The position numbers were made by a program, and so were the translations under genes. Shown piece after piece: positions 47,501 to 51,774 of a stretch of DNA of 64,000 nt. This stretch comes from Monoplex corrugatus. Lineage: Eukaryota; Mollusca; Gastropoda; Littorinimorpha; Ranellidae. Each line of letters opens with the position of its first letter. Within the stretch, counting starts at the first letter, position 1. The notes under the pieces are model-generated. The model was not told the DNA's origin and ran no database searches. It was given only the letters and a program-made list of their open reading frames with translations. Location of the stretch: assembly GCA_030674185.1 (NCBI GenBank), contig CM060306.1, positions 462,501-526,500 of the forward strand, given 5' to 3'.

Positions 47501-50085
47501 TCTATTTTTAGAACTAGCGTCCTTGGAAACTCCAATTTCCAGCGATTCCATTGGTCTATTTATTGTGCAGACAGCCTTGTAAGAACCATTTGATATCGCG
47601 AGTTGAAAACAAGGAACTTTTCTGAGAGCCGATATCTTCGGAACTGTTTATCAAGATGCTTCAATTTTTATATCAAATTGAAGCTTAGACTTTGAAGTTT
47701 TTAATAAGTGCACTGTTGAAATCGCAGACGACTGCACTTTGCCGCGCTTTTGTTTGGAACAATGTGAATCGAAGCCGAGTGCCGCTCTCGAGTGCATGAT
47801 GGCGGCTGCGTCAGGCAGCCTGAGCGAGCGCTGCTCTTCGCCTGGATTATCGTCTTGTGATTCGAGAATTCGCCAATTAGTCGGTAAGTAAATATCATAT
47901 TTAAATAATTTTATATGTTTACGCTGCCTTTGCAAACTTTTCGCTTTTGTTTCTTGAGAGGAAATGAATGTTTCTAGGGCACCTGCATACGAGTAGCACT
48001 AAGAAAGCGAACTTTGTGTTGAGTGACTTGAGTTGGCTGGAAAATACTGAAATATCTCAATGTATTTTGTACTGTTGATGAAATGGATTGAAAGAAATGT
48101 GTTTCAAAGACTCAATTATTTTTTATATTGGCTCGATGTTTGTTTTTTTATTATGATCTTGAGATTTATTCTTCGGCAATGAGATCGCGAAAGTTGTTAT
48201 GGAAAGACAACTCTTCACTTCCGGTTTCCTAGATTGTGTAGTTTCGCTTTCTTTAACGTGTTTTCTTCTCGATTCTAAGCGCAAGTTTGATGTTTTTATC
48301 AGATGATGACCAGCTGACAGCGTTGCTAGCTCGTTTTGACCAGAAAGGGCCGGGTAGACCACCCAAATTGCCCGAGATCCAGTTCAACAACAGGTTTCTC
48401 CTGCAGCTGCTGGTGTTGAAGGAAAAGACAGGCAAGTCTTGGGATGAAATCTCTTCTATTCTGCGGTCGCTCTTCCCTTCCAGCGAATTTTCGAAAGTCC
48501 AGTCGATGGTAGAGACAGTGGTGAAAGACTTCCGGGATGATGGCAGTCATCCTGATTTTTTGGAAGATTCCAGAGAAACCATGTATCCTGGCAGCTTCTG
48601 TGTGAAGTTTCAGATCAGCAAAGCGGACTTACTTCGGGACAACTTGGAGAGGCATGGAAAAATCAAATGTCCTGTTGGTCTTGCAGAGGAGCTGCACAAG
48701 TTCTGCAACCAACAGAAGCTCAGGCCGCAGAAACTGAATACCTGGTTTGGCGCGCTTCTTGAGGAAGTGCCTAGAGATTTAAAGACAAGGCTGGACAAGA
48801 TACACTCGCTAGGAAAGCAATTGAGAAAGAATGTTGGGAAAGTTGGTGGGGAGGCAGCTCTGGCAGAGTTCCTTGAGTCTCCTTTAAATGGAGATCTCTC
48901 GACATTCAAGACAAATGTATTTAAGTGGCCTGAGTCTGGTGACATTGAAAATAACCTGAGCTCACGGTACATTTTTTTCAGTGATTTCCATATGAAATCT
49001 GTAGGCCGGACGTGGTGTCTGACCAGCGATGACTGGAAGAAGCTGCAGCTCTCCTGGTCCAAATACACTAGAAAACACTGTTAGTTTTTTTCTGTGGTGT
49101 ATTTCAAGCTACTGTTAGTTTTTTCTGTGGTGTATTTCAAGCTTGGGGGCTTAGGTGTACTGTATGAGCCATTTGCGAACATTACTTGCCATGATTTCCA
49201 TATGTAAAAACTGGTTGTGTTTCAGGATAGTTTTGACTACTTTAGAACTTCTTTTGAAGCCTGTGGATGTGAAATTCAAGTTCTACTCTTTATTCTGAGC
49301 AAAAGGGTACTTGAAATTAGTCTGTAGCATCAGTAGTTGTTGAGATATGGCTTGTTTACTATTTGGTGTTATTTCTCTCTCATGTCATCTTTTTCCGCCT
49401 GCGAGAAATGTGTTTTTCCTCATTTTTGAAGTGATCTGGATGAAAAACTATGGCTTGCCTACCCCTGGAAAAAATTATTCTTACAGTAAGTAGTATATAG
49501 TTTTGGTTTTATCATTTTCAGCTGTGTCTGTGTATTCATTCTCCATTTATCAAGCCAGAAAAATGGTGTTTCGTTAAAATCGCTAAATTGTGCCATTTTC
49601 TTGCATTTTTAAATGCTCATAACTCTTGAACTATCATTGATAGGAAGATAAAATTTGGCAGAGATATTCAGTGTTGTGTTGTCTTTCAAATGCTATTAAG
49701 TTTTTCTCTTTATGTGAACAAACAAAAATTTTGAATTTTTGGGGTGGACCTACCTACTGTGTGCCACTAATATCAAACATCTTGCTTCATCTTGTTTCAG
49801 ATTAATAAATGTAACCTATCAATAATGAACTTTCTCACCTTGCGGTACACGGTCGTCTTCTGTGGTGAACTCCACATCACTGGCAGCTCCACCATCATCT
49901 AAGTCCTCCTCCTCCTCTTTTTCTTCCTTTTTTTCTTCATCCTTGTCTCCATCAGCTGCTGCATCTTCTTTCATGGTCTCCTCCTGTTCATCTTCTCCAT
50001 TCTTTCCCTCAGTGCCCAGCAACTCGTCTTCATCCATTTCACCTCCCTCCTCCATAGCAATATCTTTATCCTCACTGTCAGCCAT
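7916..50085 (-). CDS. Nine-exon gene: acidic, RGG/Gly-rich protein (536 aa)
   Basis: Coding exons, high to low: 50085-49839, 45780-45639, 43612-43473, 34202-34083, 33336-33075, 32405-32311, 15879-15706, 11463-11166, 8048-7916. All have GT donors and AG acceptors, phases agree at all eight junctions, and the lengths sum to 1611 nt. The start follows a good acceptor (gaatttcag|tgcaATGG), so at least one non-coding 5' exon should lie above 50090. Layout: 1-80 acidic ([12 protein letters not shown]); about 83-215 unrecognised, possibly folded ([40 protein letters not shown]); about 216-300 [20 protein letters not shown] followed by a Glu/Lys-rich stretch; about 304-390 [19 protein letters not shown] and a basic segment; about 370-536 RGG boxes and glycine runs around one helical piece ([20 protein letters not shown]). 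Composition suggests a nuclear RNA-binding protein (inference). I do not recognise the family. Introns of up to 16 kb hold transposons, satellites and another gene. Confidence 0.8.
8049..8890. repeat. 51-bp minisatellite next to the last RGG exon
   Basis: About 17 very similar copies of a 51-bp unit (tatatcatgttaatgacatg + tatcacggccatagacactt + gatacattgtg). As 51 is divisible by three, 17-residue peptide repeats appear on both strands; these are artefacts. Each copy resembles the exon start beside it (cacggccatag in the repeat, cacggccgtagccacc in the exon), and the far edge (8895-8925) carries an exon-start-like piece, catggccacagccacctcca. The array apparently grew from a duplicated acceptor/exon boundary. 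Confidence 0.9.
9225..9580. repeat. Imperfect tandem repeat, about 70-85 bp unit
   Basis: Five copies of a unit built on 'gataaaatgtgttcaa', 'gagagattaaagaatt' and 'atccactatattatctttgt'. Copies alternate between forms with and without 'aacaacaatgac', hinting at a two-unit higher-order pattern. No coding content. Confidence 0.8.
9581..10390. other. Intronic; one degenerate exon-like piece
   Basis: At 10049-10205 the plus strand, after 'ttggctgtag', reads [19 protein letters not shown] and [20 protein letters not shown], ending near 'catggcaggttttt'. One stop codon interrupts it. It looks like decayed coding sequence of unknown origin. The rest (9581-10040, 10210-10390) shows nothing recognisable. 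Confidence 0.3.
10395..10620 (-). mobile_element. SINE-like element with internal CA repeat, copy 1
   Basis: The minus strand reads '...caaaatcttgataaaatcaaatctaa', a CA/GCAC microsatellite, then 'ggctataaatggggagaaag' and 'agcaatggaaaattatagag'. The same order is found on the plus strand at 62335-62615, so this is a dispersed family rather than a chance microsatellite. The 'aaatcttgata..aaatcaaa' module also appears at 11560-11590. No terminal duplication was identified. Confidence 0.65.
10621..11165. other. Intronic non-coding stretch
   Basis: Lies between the last two coding introns' features of the RGG gene. It includes a short TG/CA-rich part (10700-10850). No gene, RNA or transposon end recognised. 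Confidence 0.5.
11166..11463 (-). CDS. RGG gene, exon 8
   Basis: Acceptor 'ggttacag|GTCGCGG', donor 'GGCGG|GTGAGT'. Reads [20 protein letters not shown], a 17-Gly run, [20 protein letters not shown], then [16 protein letters not shown]. The Gly run is encoded by a GGT/GGA/GGC repeat (11320-11370) and is a likely site of length variation. The Leu/Gln-rich segment after it may form a helix between two disordered RGG regions. Confidence 0.8.
11500..11600. mobile_element. SINE tail fragment with ATAATA repeat
   Basis: An (ATA)n tract is followed by 'ggcgctaaatcttgata' and 'ccaaaatcaaacc', matching the terminal module of the elements at 10395-10620 and 62335-62615. Only the tail is present. Confidence 0.5.
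11628..12125. repeat. 42-bp minisatellite
   Basis: About 12 copies of 'gacgaccaaaactccaggg' + 'cacaacacacacacaaactg' + 'ggt'. Single-base and two-base indels (gtgacg / ggtgacg; cacacaca length) break the frame. The three overlapping Cys/Val-rich minus-strand ORFs here are repeat artefacts. Confidence 0.95.
12247..13322 (-). mobile_element. Internally deleted piggyBac element
   Basis: Flanked by TTAA at 12247-12250 and 13319-13322. Reading inward, the ends are TTAACCTTTAGTGAGCC and TTAACCTTTATCATGCT, sharing the first ten bases. The minus strand encodes only the N-terminal part of a piggyBac transposase: an acidic start ([20 protein letters not shown]), [20 protein letters not shown], then [18 protein letters not shown] and [19 protein letters not shown]. 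At least two frameshifts (about 12775 and 12700) break it. The catalytic domain is missing, so mobility would depend on a transposase made elsewhere. Confidence 0.85.
12460..13058 (-). pseudogene. piggyBac transposase N-terminal remnant
   Basis: Coding remnant inside the 1.1-kb TTAA element. The frame changes twice between the acidic N-terminus (start at 13058, MDAVTEQ) and the RNRF block near 12540. The family's DDD catalytic core and C-terminal cysteine-rich domain are absent. It is about one quarter of the usual length, consistent with an internal deletion. Confidence 0.8.
13323..13735. other. Non-coding stretch
   Basis: Nothing recognised. ORFs on both strands here have no family resemblance. 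Confidence 0.45.
13736..14041. repeat. Diverged tandem repeat, about 45-48 bp
   Basis: Six or seven imperfect copies of 'tgttgtgtataacatctcta' + 'tgacatcaccatgacaacc'. The array is cut by the TA-flanked element at 14044-15146 and resumes as 'atgtcttataacatcaccat' after it, so the empty site can be read. Confidence 0.8.
14044..15146. mobile_element. TA-flanked TIR element, 1.1 kb, non-autonomous
   Basis: Starts GGGTAAACTTTTGATC and ends AGTTTACCC, with TA on each side (14042-14043 and 15147-15148). Reading inward from each end both carry GGGTAAACT and then ACCGATTT(T)GGG, so the inverted repeats are about 35 bp with a poor middle. It interrupts a tandem repeat whose two halves rejoin across one TA. 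A TA target points to the Tc1/mariner group, but no transposase is present; the open frame at 14920-15159 runs across the terminus and is not a gene. Confidence 0.75.
15200..15540 (+). mobile_element. tRNA-derived SINE, decayed
   Basis: The head 'aggcagtcaagtggataaac' + 'actgcacttccaactgaaag' and 'cagggtctgatccacc' resembles tRNA box A and B regions. The body has 'gcagacctgccagtacctga' and the 3' part 'ggcttatggaaacagaaaa' followed by 'acacccagcatgcacgccca'. I know very similar SINEs from snails (established knowledge, recalled, not searched). It lies next to exon 7 of the RGG gene. Confidence 0.65.
15706..15879 (-). CDS. RGG gene, exon 7
   Basis: Acceptor 'tgtttcag|TTGATG', donor 'GGAG|GTAAAC'. 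Reads [40 protein letters not shown], then [18 protein letters not shown]. It enters and leaves in phase 1. It joins a basic helical segment to the first RGG box. Confidence 0.8.
16105..17916. mobile_element. Non-autonomous piggyBac-like element with repeated ends
   Basis: TTAA at 16105-16108 and 17913-17916. Inward, the two ends read TTAACCTTTACCGTACGTCG and TTAACCTTTACCGTACGCCG: 19 of 20 bases agree. No transposase remnant is visible inside. The interior has (TC)n at 16567-16620 and (GT)n at 17046-17090. Terminal 'gtacg.cgtgggt' blocks recur near both ends in inverted orientation (for example 17600-17720). The ends resemble the other TTAA elements here, so piggyBac is the likeliest mobiliser (inference). 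Confidence 0.85.
16144..16500. repeat. 56-bp subterminal repeats of the TTAA element
   Basis: About six copies of 'atgaaggaacgatccgttcc' + 'cgtacgccgtgggtctgcag' + 'cgacccatactgtaat'. Each contains a palindrome-like GGGTCTGCAGCGACCC and the same GTACG.CGTGGGT block as the terminal inverted repeat. They may be amplified transposase-binding sites (inference). Confidence 0.85.
17917..20022. other. Intronic AT-rich stretch
   Basis: No transposon end, repeat array or coding segment recognised in 2.1 kb. ORFs of 60-90 codons on the plus strand (18011, 18545, 19013, 19591) show no family resemblance and no splice context. Confidence 0.5.
20029..20807. mobile_element. hAT-like MITE with 6-bp target duplication, copy 1
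   Basis: Starts CAGGGATCCCAA and ends TTGCAAGCCCTG; inverted ends agree at CAGGG.T..CAA. Perfect TATAAT duplications flank it (20023-20028 and 20808-20813). A G-rich foldback 'ctagggggtctggg' / 'ctccccc' lies about 45 bp inside. A second, truncated copy of the first 250 bp is at 41925-42160. CAGGG ends suggest hAT; 6-bp duplications are unusual for the main 8-bp hAT group. No transposase. Confidence 0.75.
20814..21622. other. Non-coding stretch before the intact piggyBac
   Basis: No gene, tandem repeat or transposon end identified. Confidence 0.45.
21875..24781 (+). CDS. piggyBac transposase (663 aa, one GC-AG intron)
   Basis: Exons 21875-22669 and 23585-24781, joined in phase 0 (..[15 protein letters not shown]..). 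The donor is AG|GCAAGT, the strong form of the rare GC donor; the acceptor is 'tgtatttcag'. The start has a good context (caagATGG); an upstream in-frame codon is GTG. Residues 1-160 are acidic, then Arg/Gly-rich; the DDE_Tnp_1_7-type domain starts near 180. Catalytic Asp are visible at about 317 ([13 protein letters not shown]), 415 ([10 protein letters not shown]) and 518 ([11 protein letters not shown]), with family-like spacing; KWTKKLFFH follows. The C-terminus has the cysteine-rich DNA-binding domain ([26 protein letters not shown]). The family cuts and pastes at TTAA. With no stop or frameshift it may be active or recently active (inference). Confidence 0.92.
22670..23584 (+). other. 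GC-AG intron filled with GT microsatellites
   Basis: A 915-bp intron between the two transposase exons. More than half is (GT)n in four blocks, separated by three related spacers carrying 'gtgatactgtcagtgtgtgc', so a spacer-plus-GT unit of about 300 bp has been triplicated. All CVCV/THTH frames here are microsatellite shadows. Confidence 0.85.
24782..26429. other. 3' non-coding part of the piggyBac element
   Basis: AT-rich sequence between the transposase stop codon and the right TTAA end. No second ORF with recognisable content. Segments near 25530-25750 and 25880-26400 resemble each other (ccataaaatct / aataagcagt..accatttt..gaacctaccc), suggesting an internal old duplication. Confidence 0.5.
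26434..27245. other. Spacer between two piggyBac elements
   Basis: Mostly non-coding AT-rich DNA with a short GT/GC-rich stretch at 26715-26765. It contains the candidate exon at 26986-27055, listed separately. Confidence 0.5.
26986..27055 (+). other. Candidate plus-strand exon
   Basis: 'cgtttattgcag' is followed by a frame reading [20 protein letters not shown] and ESPT, ending at CACAG|gtgacact. A second possible donor lies 30 bases on (TGCAG|gtttgt). The acceptor and donor look good and the peptide is plausible, but no partner exon can be tied to it, and the family is not recognised. Confidence 0.3.
27251..27428. repeat. 25-bp minisatellite
   Basis: Seven copies of 'gtatcatcattcaaaatggg' + 'acagt'. 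Copies are nearly identical apart from acaat/acagt in the first two, suggesting a recent expansion. Confidence 0.9.
27852..30680 (+). pseudogene. piggyBac transposase pseudogene, PGBD4-like layout
   Basis: Acidic start [20 protein letters not shown] (27852); frameshift near 27975; [19 protein letters not shown] (28207); a TGA at 28418 inside [18 protein letters not shown]; first Asp in [15 protein letters not shown] (about 28565); intron about 28736-29186 with matching phase ([11 protein letters not shown]); second Asp in [11 protein letters not shown] (29255); donor GGCAGAG|GTGAGTA at 29538; third Asp in [11 protein letters not shown] (29835). Then a 40-bp tandem repeat, a one-base loss in the KWWRYLFWF-like block (30270), and a tail [20 protein letters not shown] with C-terminal Cys pairs ([27 protein letters not shown]). 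The stop, frameshifts and repeat rule out a working transposase. Intron-containing piggyBac genes are uncommon but known. Confidence 0.85.
29838..30262 (+). repeat. 40-bp minisatellite over the third catalytic site codons
   Basis: About 11 copies of 'gtgggtcgatcttcatgacc' + 'agcatcgggcctactaccct', with small deletions increasing to the right. In frame, one copy reads [13 protein letters not shown], the segment that in piggyBac transposases starts with the third catalytic Asp. Forty is not a multiple of three, so each added copy shifts the frame. Confidence 0.9.
31014..32310. other. Intronic stretch with a weak exon candidate
   Basis: Apart from the plus-strand segment at 31491-31815 (listed separately), nothing is recognised. 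At 32105-32225 there is a small degenerate repeat around 'aagtatacctgttttcaccc'. Confidence 0.4.
31491..31815 (+). other. Exon-like coding segment(s), unrecognised
   Basis: After 'ctatgtcaccag' one frame reads [20 protein letters not shown] and [17 protein letters not shown], then tga. An overlapping frame from about 31600 reads [20 protein letters not shown] and [20 protein letters not shown] up to tag|gtgagaag. The second has a faint resemblance to mTERF-type helical repeats, not strong enough to name. It may be a frameshifted gene remnant. Confidence 0.25.
32311..32405 (-). CDS. RGG gene, exon 6
   Basis: Acceptor 'agactgctgcag', donor 'GACA|GTAAGC'. Reads [20 protein letters not shown], then [11 protein letters not shown]. 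Enters in phase 2 and leaves in phase 1, fitting both neighbours. This hydrophobic-basic segment is not recognised as a known domain. Confidence 0.78.
32406..33074. other. Intron of the RGG gene
   Basis: Contains two copies of 'tcaggtttctgaaaaccatc' (about 32422 and 32491), a local duplication of about 70 bp. Nothing else recognised. Confidence 0.5.
33075..33336 (-). CDS. RGG gene, exon 5
   Basis: Acceptor 'catgttgcag', donor 'AATGG|GTAAGT'. Reads [40 protein letters not shown], then a Glu/Lys-rich stretch ending EELVGEFN. The second half is probably disordered. The antisense frame is open only because the codons are GAA/GAG/AAG-rich. Confidence 0.8.
33337..34082. other. Intron with a GC-rich island
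   Basis: 33370-33610 is clearly richer in G+C than its surroundings. The plus strand is open there ([20 protein letters not shown]) up to a stop at 33530, with a further open frame beyond. No family is recognised; it could be a fragment of a transferred or retroposed sequence. Confidence 0.35.
34083..34202 (-). CDS. RGG gene, exon 4
   Basis: Acceptor 'tcattgacag', donor 'AACAAAG|GTATAT'. Reads [40 protein letters not shown]. Enters and leaves in phase 1. The dense pattern of aromatic, Gly and charged residues looks like part of a folded domain with a basic C-terminal helix. Confidence 0.8.
34235..36689. repeat. 46-bp satellite array, left part
   Basis: More than 50 copies of 'tactgttttatctcagcact' + 'atatcaggacatacaactaa' + 'tacaag'. 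Variants (ctttatc, accaat, attaac, one-base loss in 'tacaatactg') are scattered. The array is split by the TIR element at 36690-39417. It lies in the longest repeat-filled intron of the RGG gene. Confidence 0.97.
36690..39417. mobile_element. 2.7-kb TIR element inserted in the 46-bp satellite
   Basis: Starts TAGCAATGCCGTGCGAA; the right end read inward is TAGCAATGCCGCATGAA, matching at 14 of 17 bases, the first 11 perfectly. Flanks CACTATA (36683-36689) and CACTTTA (39418-39424) look like an imperfect 7- to 8-bp target duplication; both variants occur in the satellite. This pattern would suit hAT, but there is no transposase and the ends are not a close match to the CAGGG type. Interior: GC-rich left 1 kb, (TC)n tracts at 37685-37720, 37798-37825 and 37922-37945, AT-rich right half. 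Confidence 0.75.
39418..41220. repeat. 46-bp satellite array, right part
   Basis: Continuation of the same satellite after the insertion, about 25 further clean copies from 40085 on. Single-base losses are commoner than on the left ('tacgtttt', 'aatactg'). The first part (39545-40100) is abnormal and listed separately. Confidence 0.93.
39545..40100. other. Blend of satellite and TIR-element sequence
   Basis: This stretch follows the order of the TIR element's last 680 bases (38738-39417) but is shorter and mixed with satellite words. Compare 'atttaagtgattcagaagtc' (here) with 'atttaagtgattccagaagt' (element), 'ctttgtcccactaaagc' in both, and 'tttttactcagaac' in both, with 'gttttatctcag' fragments inserted. 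It reads like a base-by-base compromise of two sequences, as a consensus of mis-aligned reads would give. Confidence 0.65.
41305..41925. repeat. 36-bp minisatellite
   Basis: About 17 copies of 'gaaaatgtatgcatgtatat' + 'atcaggcttcacgatg', a few shortened by 6 bp ('gcatgtatcagg'). Since 36 is divisible by three, long open frames ([12 protein letters not shown] repeats and others) appear in several frames; they are artefacts. Confidence 0.95.
41925..42160 (+). mobile_element. Truncated copy of the 6-bp-TSD element
   Basis: From 'aatgaaaaaaatct' to 'aacaaacattaaccaac' it parallels 20040-20285 (shared 'atgtatgctccaacaaacat', 'cttgtttatgat', 'aataatttataca'). Both termini are missing: the left is joined to the 36-bp array, the right to a SINE. 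Confidence 0.75.
42161..42500 (+). mobile_element. tRNA-derived SINE
   Basis: A box-A-like segment 'tagcgtaatggttaacgca' and a perfect box B 'ggttcgaatcc' lie 32 bases apart, as in tRNA genes. The flanks cannot form an acceptor stem, so it is a SINE head, not a tRNA gene. The following 250 bp (to about 42490) is taken as the SINE body; its exact end is unclear. Confidence 0.6.
42519..43405 (+). mobile_element. Internally deleted piggyBac element
   Basis: TTAA at 42519-42522 and 43402-43405. Inward ends TTAACCTTTAGCACGCT and TTAACCTTTAGCACACT differ at one base. The plus strand keeps a transposase start: MAEVDLEKS (42791), a frame change, [40 protein letters not shown], a stop, then [20 protein letters not shown]. 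The catalytic region is deleted. Confidence 0.85.
43473..43612 (-). CDS. RGG gene, exon 3
   Basis: Acceptor 'tgttacag', donor 'GAATG|GTAAGT'. Reads [46 protein letters not shown]. Enters in phase 2 and leaves in phase 1, fitting both neighbours. It lies only 68 bp from a piggyBac element end. Confidence 0.75.
43700..44330 (+). pseudogene. piggyBac transposase remnants, split by a MITE
   Basis: At 43717-43805 broken frames read KLYLCCES and [18 protein letters not shown], matching [26 protein letters not shown] of the intact transposase at 21875. At 44205-44245, after 'tcctacaccaga', [16 protein letters not shown] matches its C-terminal region ([13 protein letters not shown]). The hAT-like MITE at 43882-44111 lies between them. 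An old, heavily deleted copy. Confidence 0.75.
43882..44111. mobile_element. hAT-like MITE with 6-bp target duplication, copy 2
   Basis: Starts CAGGGCTTAAAAC and ends GTTTTAAGCCCTG: 13 bp of perfect inverted repeat. Perfect TCATAT duplications flank it (43876-43881 and 44112-44117). A G-rich 'actaggggggtccgtgggcc' lies about 35 bp inside, as in the other two copies. Confidence 0.85.
44586..45087. mobile_element. hAT-like MITE with 6-bp target duplication, copy 3
   Basis: Starts CATGGGTGGGACT and ends AGTCCCACCCCTG (one mismatch in 13). Perfect CATATA duplications flank it (44580-44585 and 45088-45093). The interior has a strong G/C-rich foldback (gggggtctgggggccgccgt / aggcccccag) at 44632-44705. 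Confidence 0.8.
45094..45638. other. Intronic stretch
   Basis: Contains a CA microsatellite at 45582-45613. The sequence 'cgactgggcgagtggatttc' + 'gacagccctg' at 45502-45531 looks like one end of another CAGGG-type element; no partner end was found. Confidence 0.4.
45639..45780 (-). CDS. RGG gene, exon 2
   Basis: Acceptor 'gtgtttgcag', donor 'AGAGG|GTCAGT' (the weakest donor of the gene). Reads [47 protein letters not shown]. It joins exon 1 in phase 1 and exon 3 in phase 2. Confidence 0.72.
45781..47795. other. Intron 1 sequence before the nested gene
   Basis: 46000-46310 is a degenerate repeat of about 60 bp ('cactgcttttcatgtaaaag' + 'gtttattttaaacaatt'). 46928-46972 has two adjacent copies of 'cagtgacgctttctctata'. 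47390-47870 is richer in G+C and CpG than its surroundings and may be the promoter of the nested gene. Confidence 0.45.
47796..49084 (+). CDS. Two-exon nested gene, unrecognised (289 aa)
   Basis: Exon 1 47796-47883 ([20 protein letters not shown]..), donor GTCG|GTAAGTA; exon 2 48303-49084, acceptor 'tttttatcag'. Phase 1 at the junction restores ..[13 protein letters not shown], and the codon count is exact (870 nt). Near residues 43-52 is [10 protein letters not shown], similar to an AT-hook. It is followed by [20 protein letters not shown] and [20 protein letters not shown], predicted helical and loosely like a Myb/trihelix-type segment. The C-terminal half is mixed charged, ending [20 protein letters not shown]. 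No frameshift or internal stop. It lies in intron 1 of the RGG gene on the opposite strand. The alternative start in the second exon is not ATG-supported. Function unknown; DNA binding is a guess from the AT-hook. Confidence 0.75.
49074..49143. repeat. Tandem duplication at the stop codon of the nested gene
   Basis: Two copies of 'actgttagttttttctgtgg' + 'tgtatttcaagct', about 36 bp each, the first containing the TAG stop codon. It is a recent duplication affecting only the 3' UTR. Confidence 0.8.
49144..49838. other. Intron 1 / presumed 3' flank of the nested gene
   Basis: AT-rich with no recognised feature. A poly(A) signal for the nested gene should lie here, but no canonical AATAAA stands out near the stop. 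Confidence 0.4.
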
Positions 50086-50089
50086 TGCA
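49839..50089 (-). CDS. RGG gene, first coding exon
   Basis: Acceptor 'ttttgaatttcag' at 50090, four 5' UTR bases, then ATG at 50085 in a good context. Reads [20 protein letters not shown], on through [17 protein letters not shown] to [11 protein letters not shown]; donor CCGCAAG|GTGAGA. Strongly acidic. The in-frame ATG 15 bases further up lies in the intron and is not used. Confidence 0.8.
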
Positions 50090-50162
50090 CTGAAATTCAA
50101 AAGAAAACTGAAAAGTCACCAAAAGTCTAGGTCTGCATCTTCATGATGCAAATGACAATTGT

Positions 50163-50310
50163 TTAACCCATATACCCCCAGGTGGCCAGCGCCGATCTAT
50201 TATGAAATCCCATGTGAAGAGAAGTAATTTGCAATTTCGGACAGTGTCTAATTAAAAAAAATGATTGCATACAATGAAGCACTCAAAAAAGAAAAAAACC
50301 CACGTTCATA
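50163..50310 (-). mobile_element. Solo end of the second piggyBac family
   Basis: TTAACCCATATACCCCCA, then 'atgaaatcccatgt', 'gcaatttcgg' and 'atacaatgaag' follow the same order as the right end of the 27609-31013 element read inward. No matching second end is seen within 1 kb. It lies just upstream of the first coding exon of the RGG gene, in its 5' intron or promoter region. Confidence 0.75.
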
Positions 50311-51226
50311 TGGCTATTTATGGCTATTTATGGCTATTTATTCACACAAAAAATTAAAATGTCAACTTTGATGGTGAAAATTTCTTTGTCTGTGGATATG
50401 GGAAGATGCATGTTAAGTGCGAAATAACTGATGAAAATAACTTCTTGATAAAGAAATGGCTGTAAGTCATATACTGCATTGCAGGCATGTATGTTCTGCT
50501 GTTACACATTTTAGTTTCATTATGTTATTGAGAAGGATGTCTTTCTGTGCTAGCATGATACAAAGTCATCTGTGGATCACATTGTTTCAGACTGAATCAG
50601 TACATGCACACAAAATCTTAAAATCTCATATATTAGCAACATTTGCTTGTAAAGAGTAAAGCTGTAGCTTTGTATTTGATTCACATGCAAAATTTCAGGA
50701 GATTCCATCAAGACATACTGTGAGTTATGTCTGTTTTAAGTTGGCCCTACACACGGGCACTCACATTATTTGGGTGCAAATACATACAAAATATCTTACA
50801 TCTTGAATATAACTAAGCTTGTAAATAATTTACTTGTAGCTATTTGATTCACATGCAAAATTTCAAGGAAATCCATAAAAAAATAAGCGAAATATGTGCG
50901 TTTTAATTTGGTCTGGTACGTGAGCCATGCTTTTTCCATCGTTCAAATTAGATATTTTGCCATTTTTGGAGCCATATAACTCATGACTTTGTCACTTTAC
51001 GCTACCCCAAAAAATTAAGTTTCATACAATAACATTGTTTCTGAGAAAAAGTAAACTCTAGCCAATTCTGTCTTCTTATTTTTGTGTAATGGGGGTGCAA
51101 TAATGGCTTGTCATGCAATTTCGAACATTGACAAAATGGTATATGAAGTTTGCAGCACTGCTGAGTAAATGTATGAACAGATCTGCATGTATGCTTGATT
51201 TTTTATGTAGTTTATGTTGTTAAGAA
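50311..51226. other. Non-coding AT-rich stretch
   Basis: A triplicated 'atggctatttatggctattt' near 50310-50345. Segments at about 50680-50760 and 50840-50920 share 'gattcacatgcaaaatttca', suggesting an old duplication. The non-coding first exon of the RGG gene is expected somewhere above 50090 but cannot be placed. Confidence 0.4.
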
Positions 51227-51546
51227 TTAACCCTTTCCCATTTTATCCCGCCACAGCCCACCGACCGGGAAACCCCGCTTTATATTTACACCCGCCGCCT
51301 GTTACTTAGGCCTGGTGGGGAATTTCCATCACGCTCTTAGCACTAGGGGTTACACACACCTCATGAATGAAGTTTCCAGCTAAAGTCAGGATAAACCAAT
51401 GAAAGAATGATGCTGAGTTTGGTACCACACATCGCCTCATTTACAAGATATCGGTCAGCGTCTGACCTTTTCATTCACACGCTTTGGAAAATCTCTGAAT
51501 ACTAGGAAGAGTTCCTGAGCAGAATCTACAAATGGGAAAAGGTTAA
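51227..51546. mobile_element. 320-bp TTAA MITE
   Basis: TTAA at 51227-51230 and 51543-51546. Inward ends TTAACCCTTTCCCATTT and TTAACCTTTTCCCATTT differ at one base. No coding sequence. It is probably mobilised by a piggyBac transposase, given the TTAACC ends shared with the other elements here (inference). Confidence 0.85.
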
Positions 51547-51774
51547 AATCAGGAATGACATTCTCTGTCTGAGGACTTCTGGAAAATTTAGGTTCCTGCA
51601 AACTTGCTACAGTTCACAATTGGCGAAAACATACGTAAACTGCCGTTTTCAAAGTGTGTTATCTCTGGACCTAATACAGCTAGACTTTTTTTTTTTTTGC
51701 ATTCTGCTTATTTTTCTAGTACTTTTCAGAATTTATATAAGTGTTAATAACTTTTTCAGTTTATTTTTTGGCTG

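Noticed and set aside
49862..50146. Ser-rich plus-strand ORF
   Set aside because: Antisense of the acidic GAA/GAG-rich first coding exon of the RGG gene.
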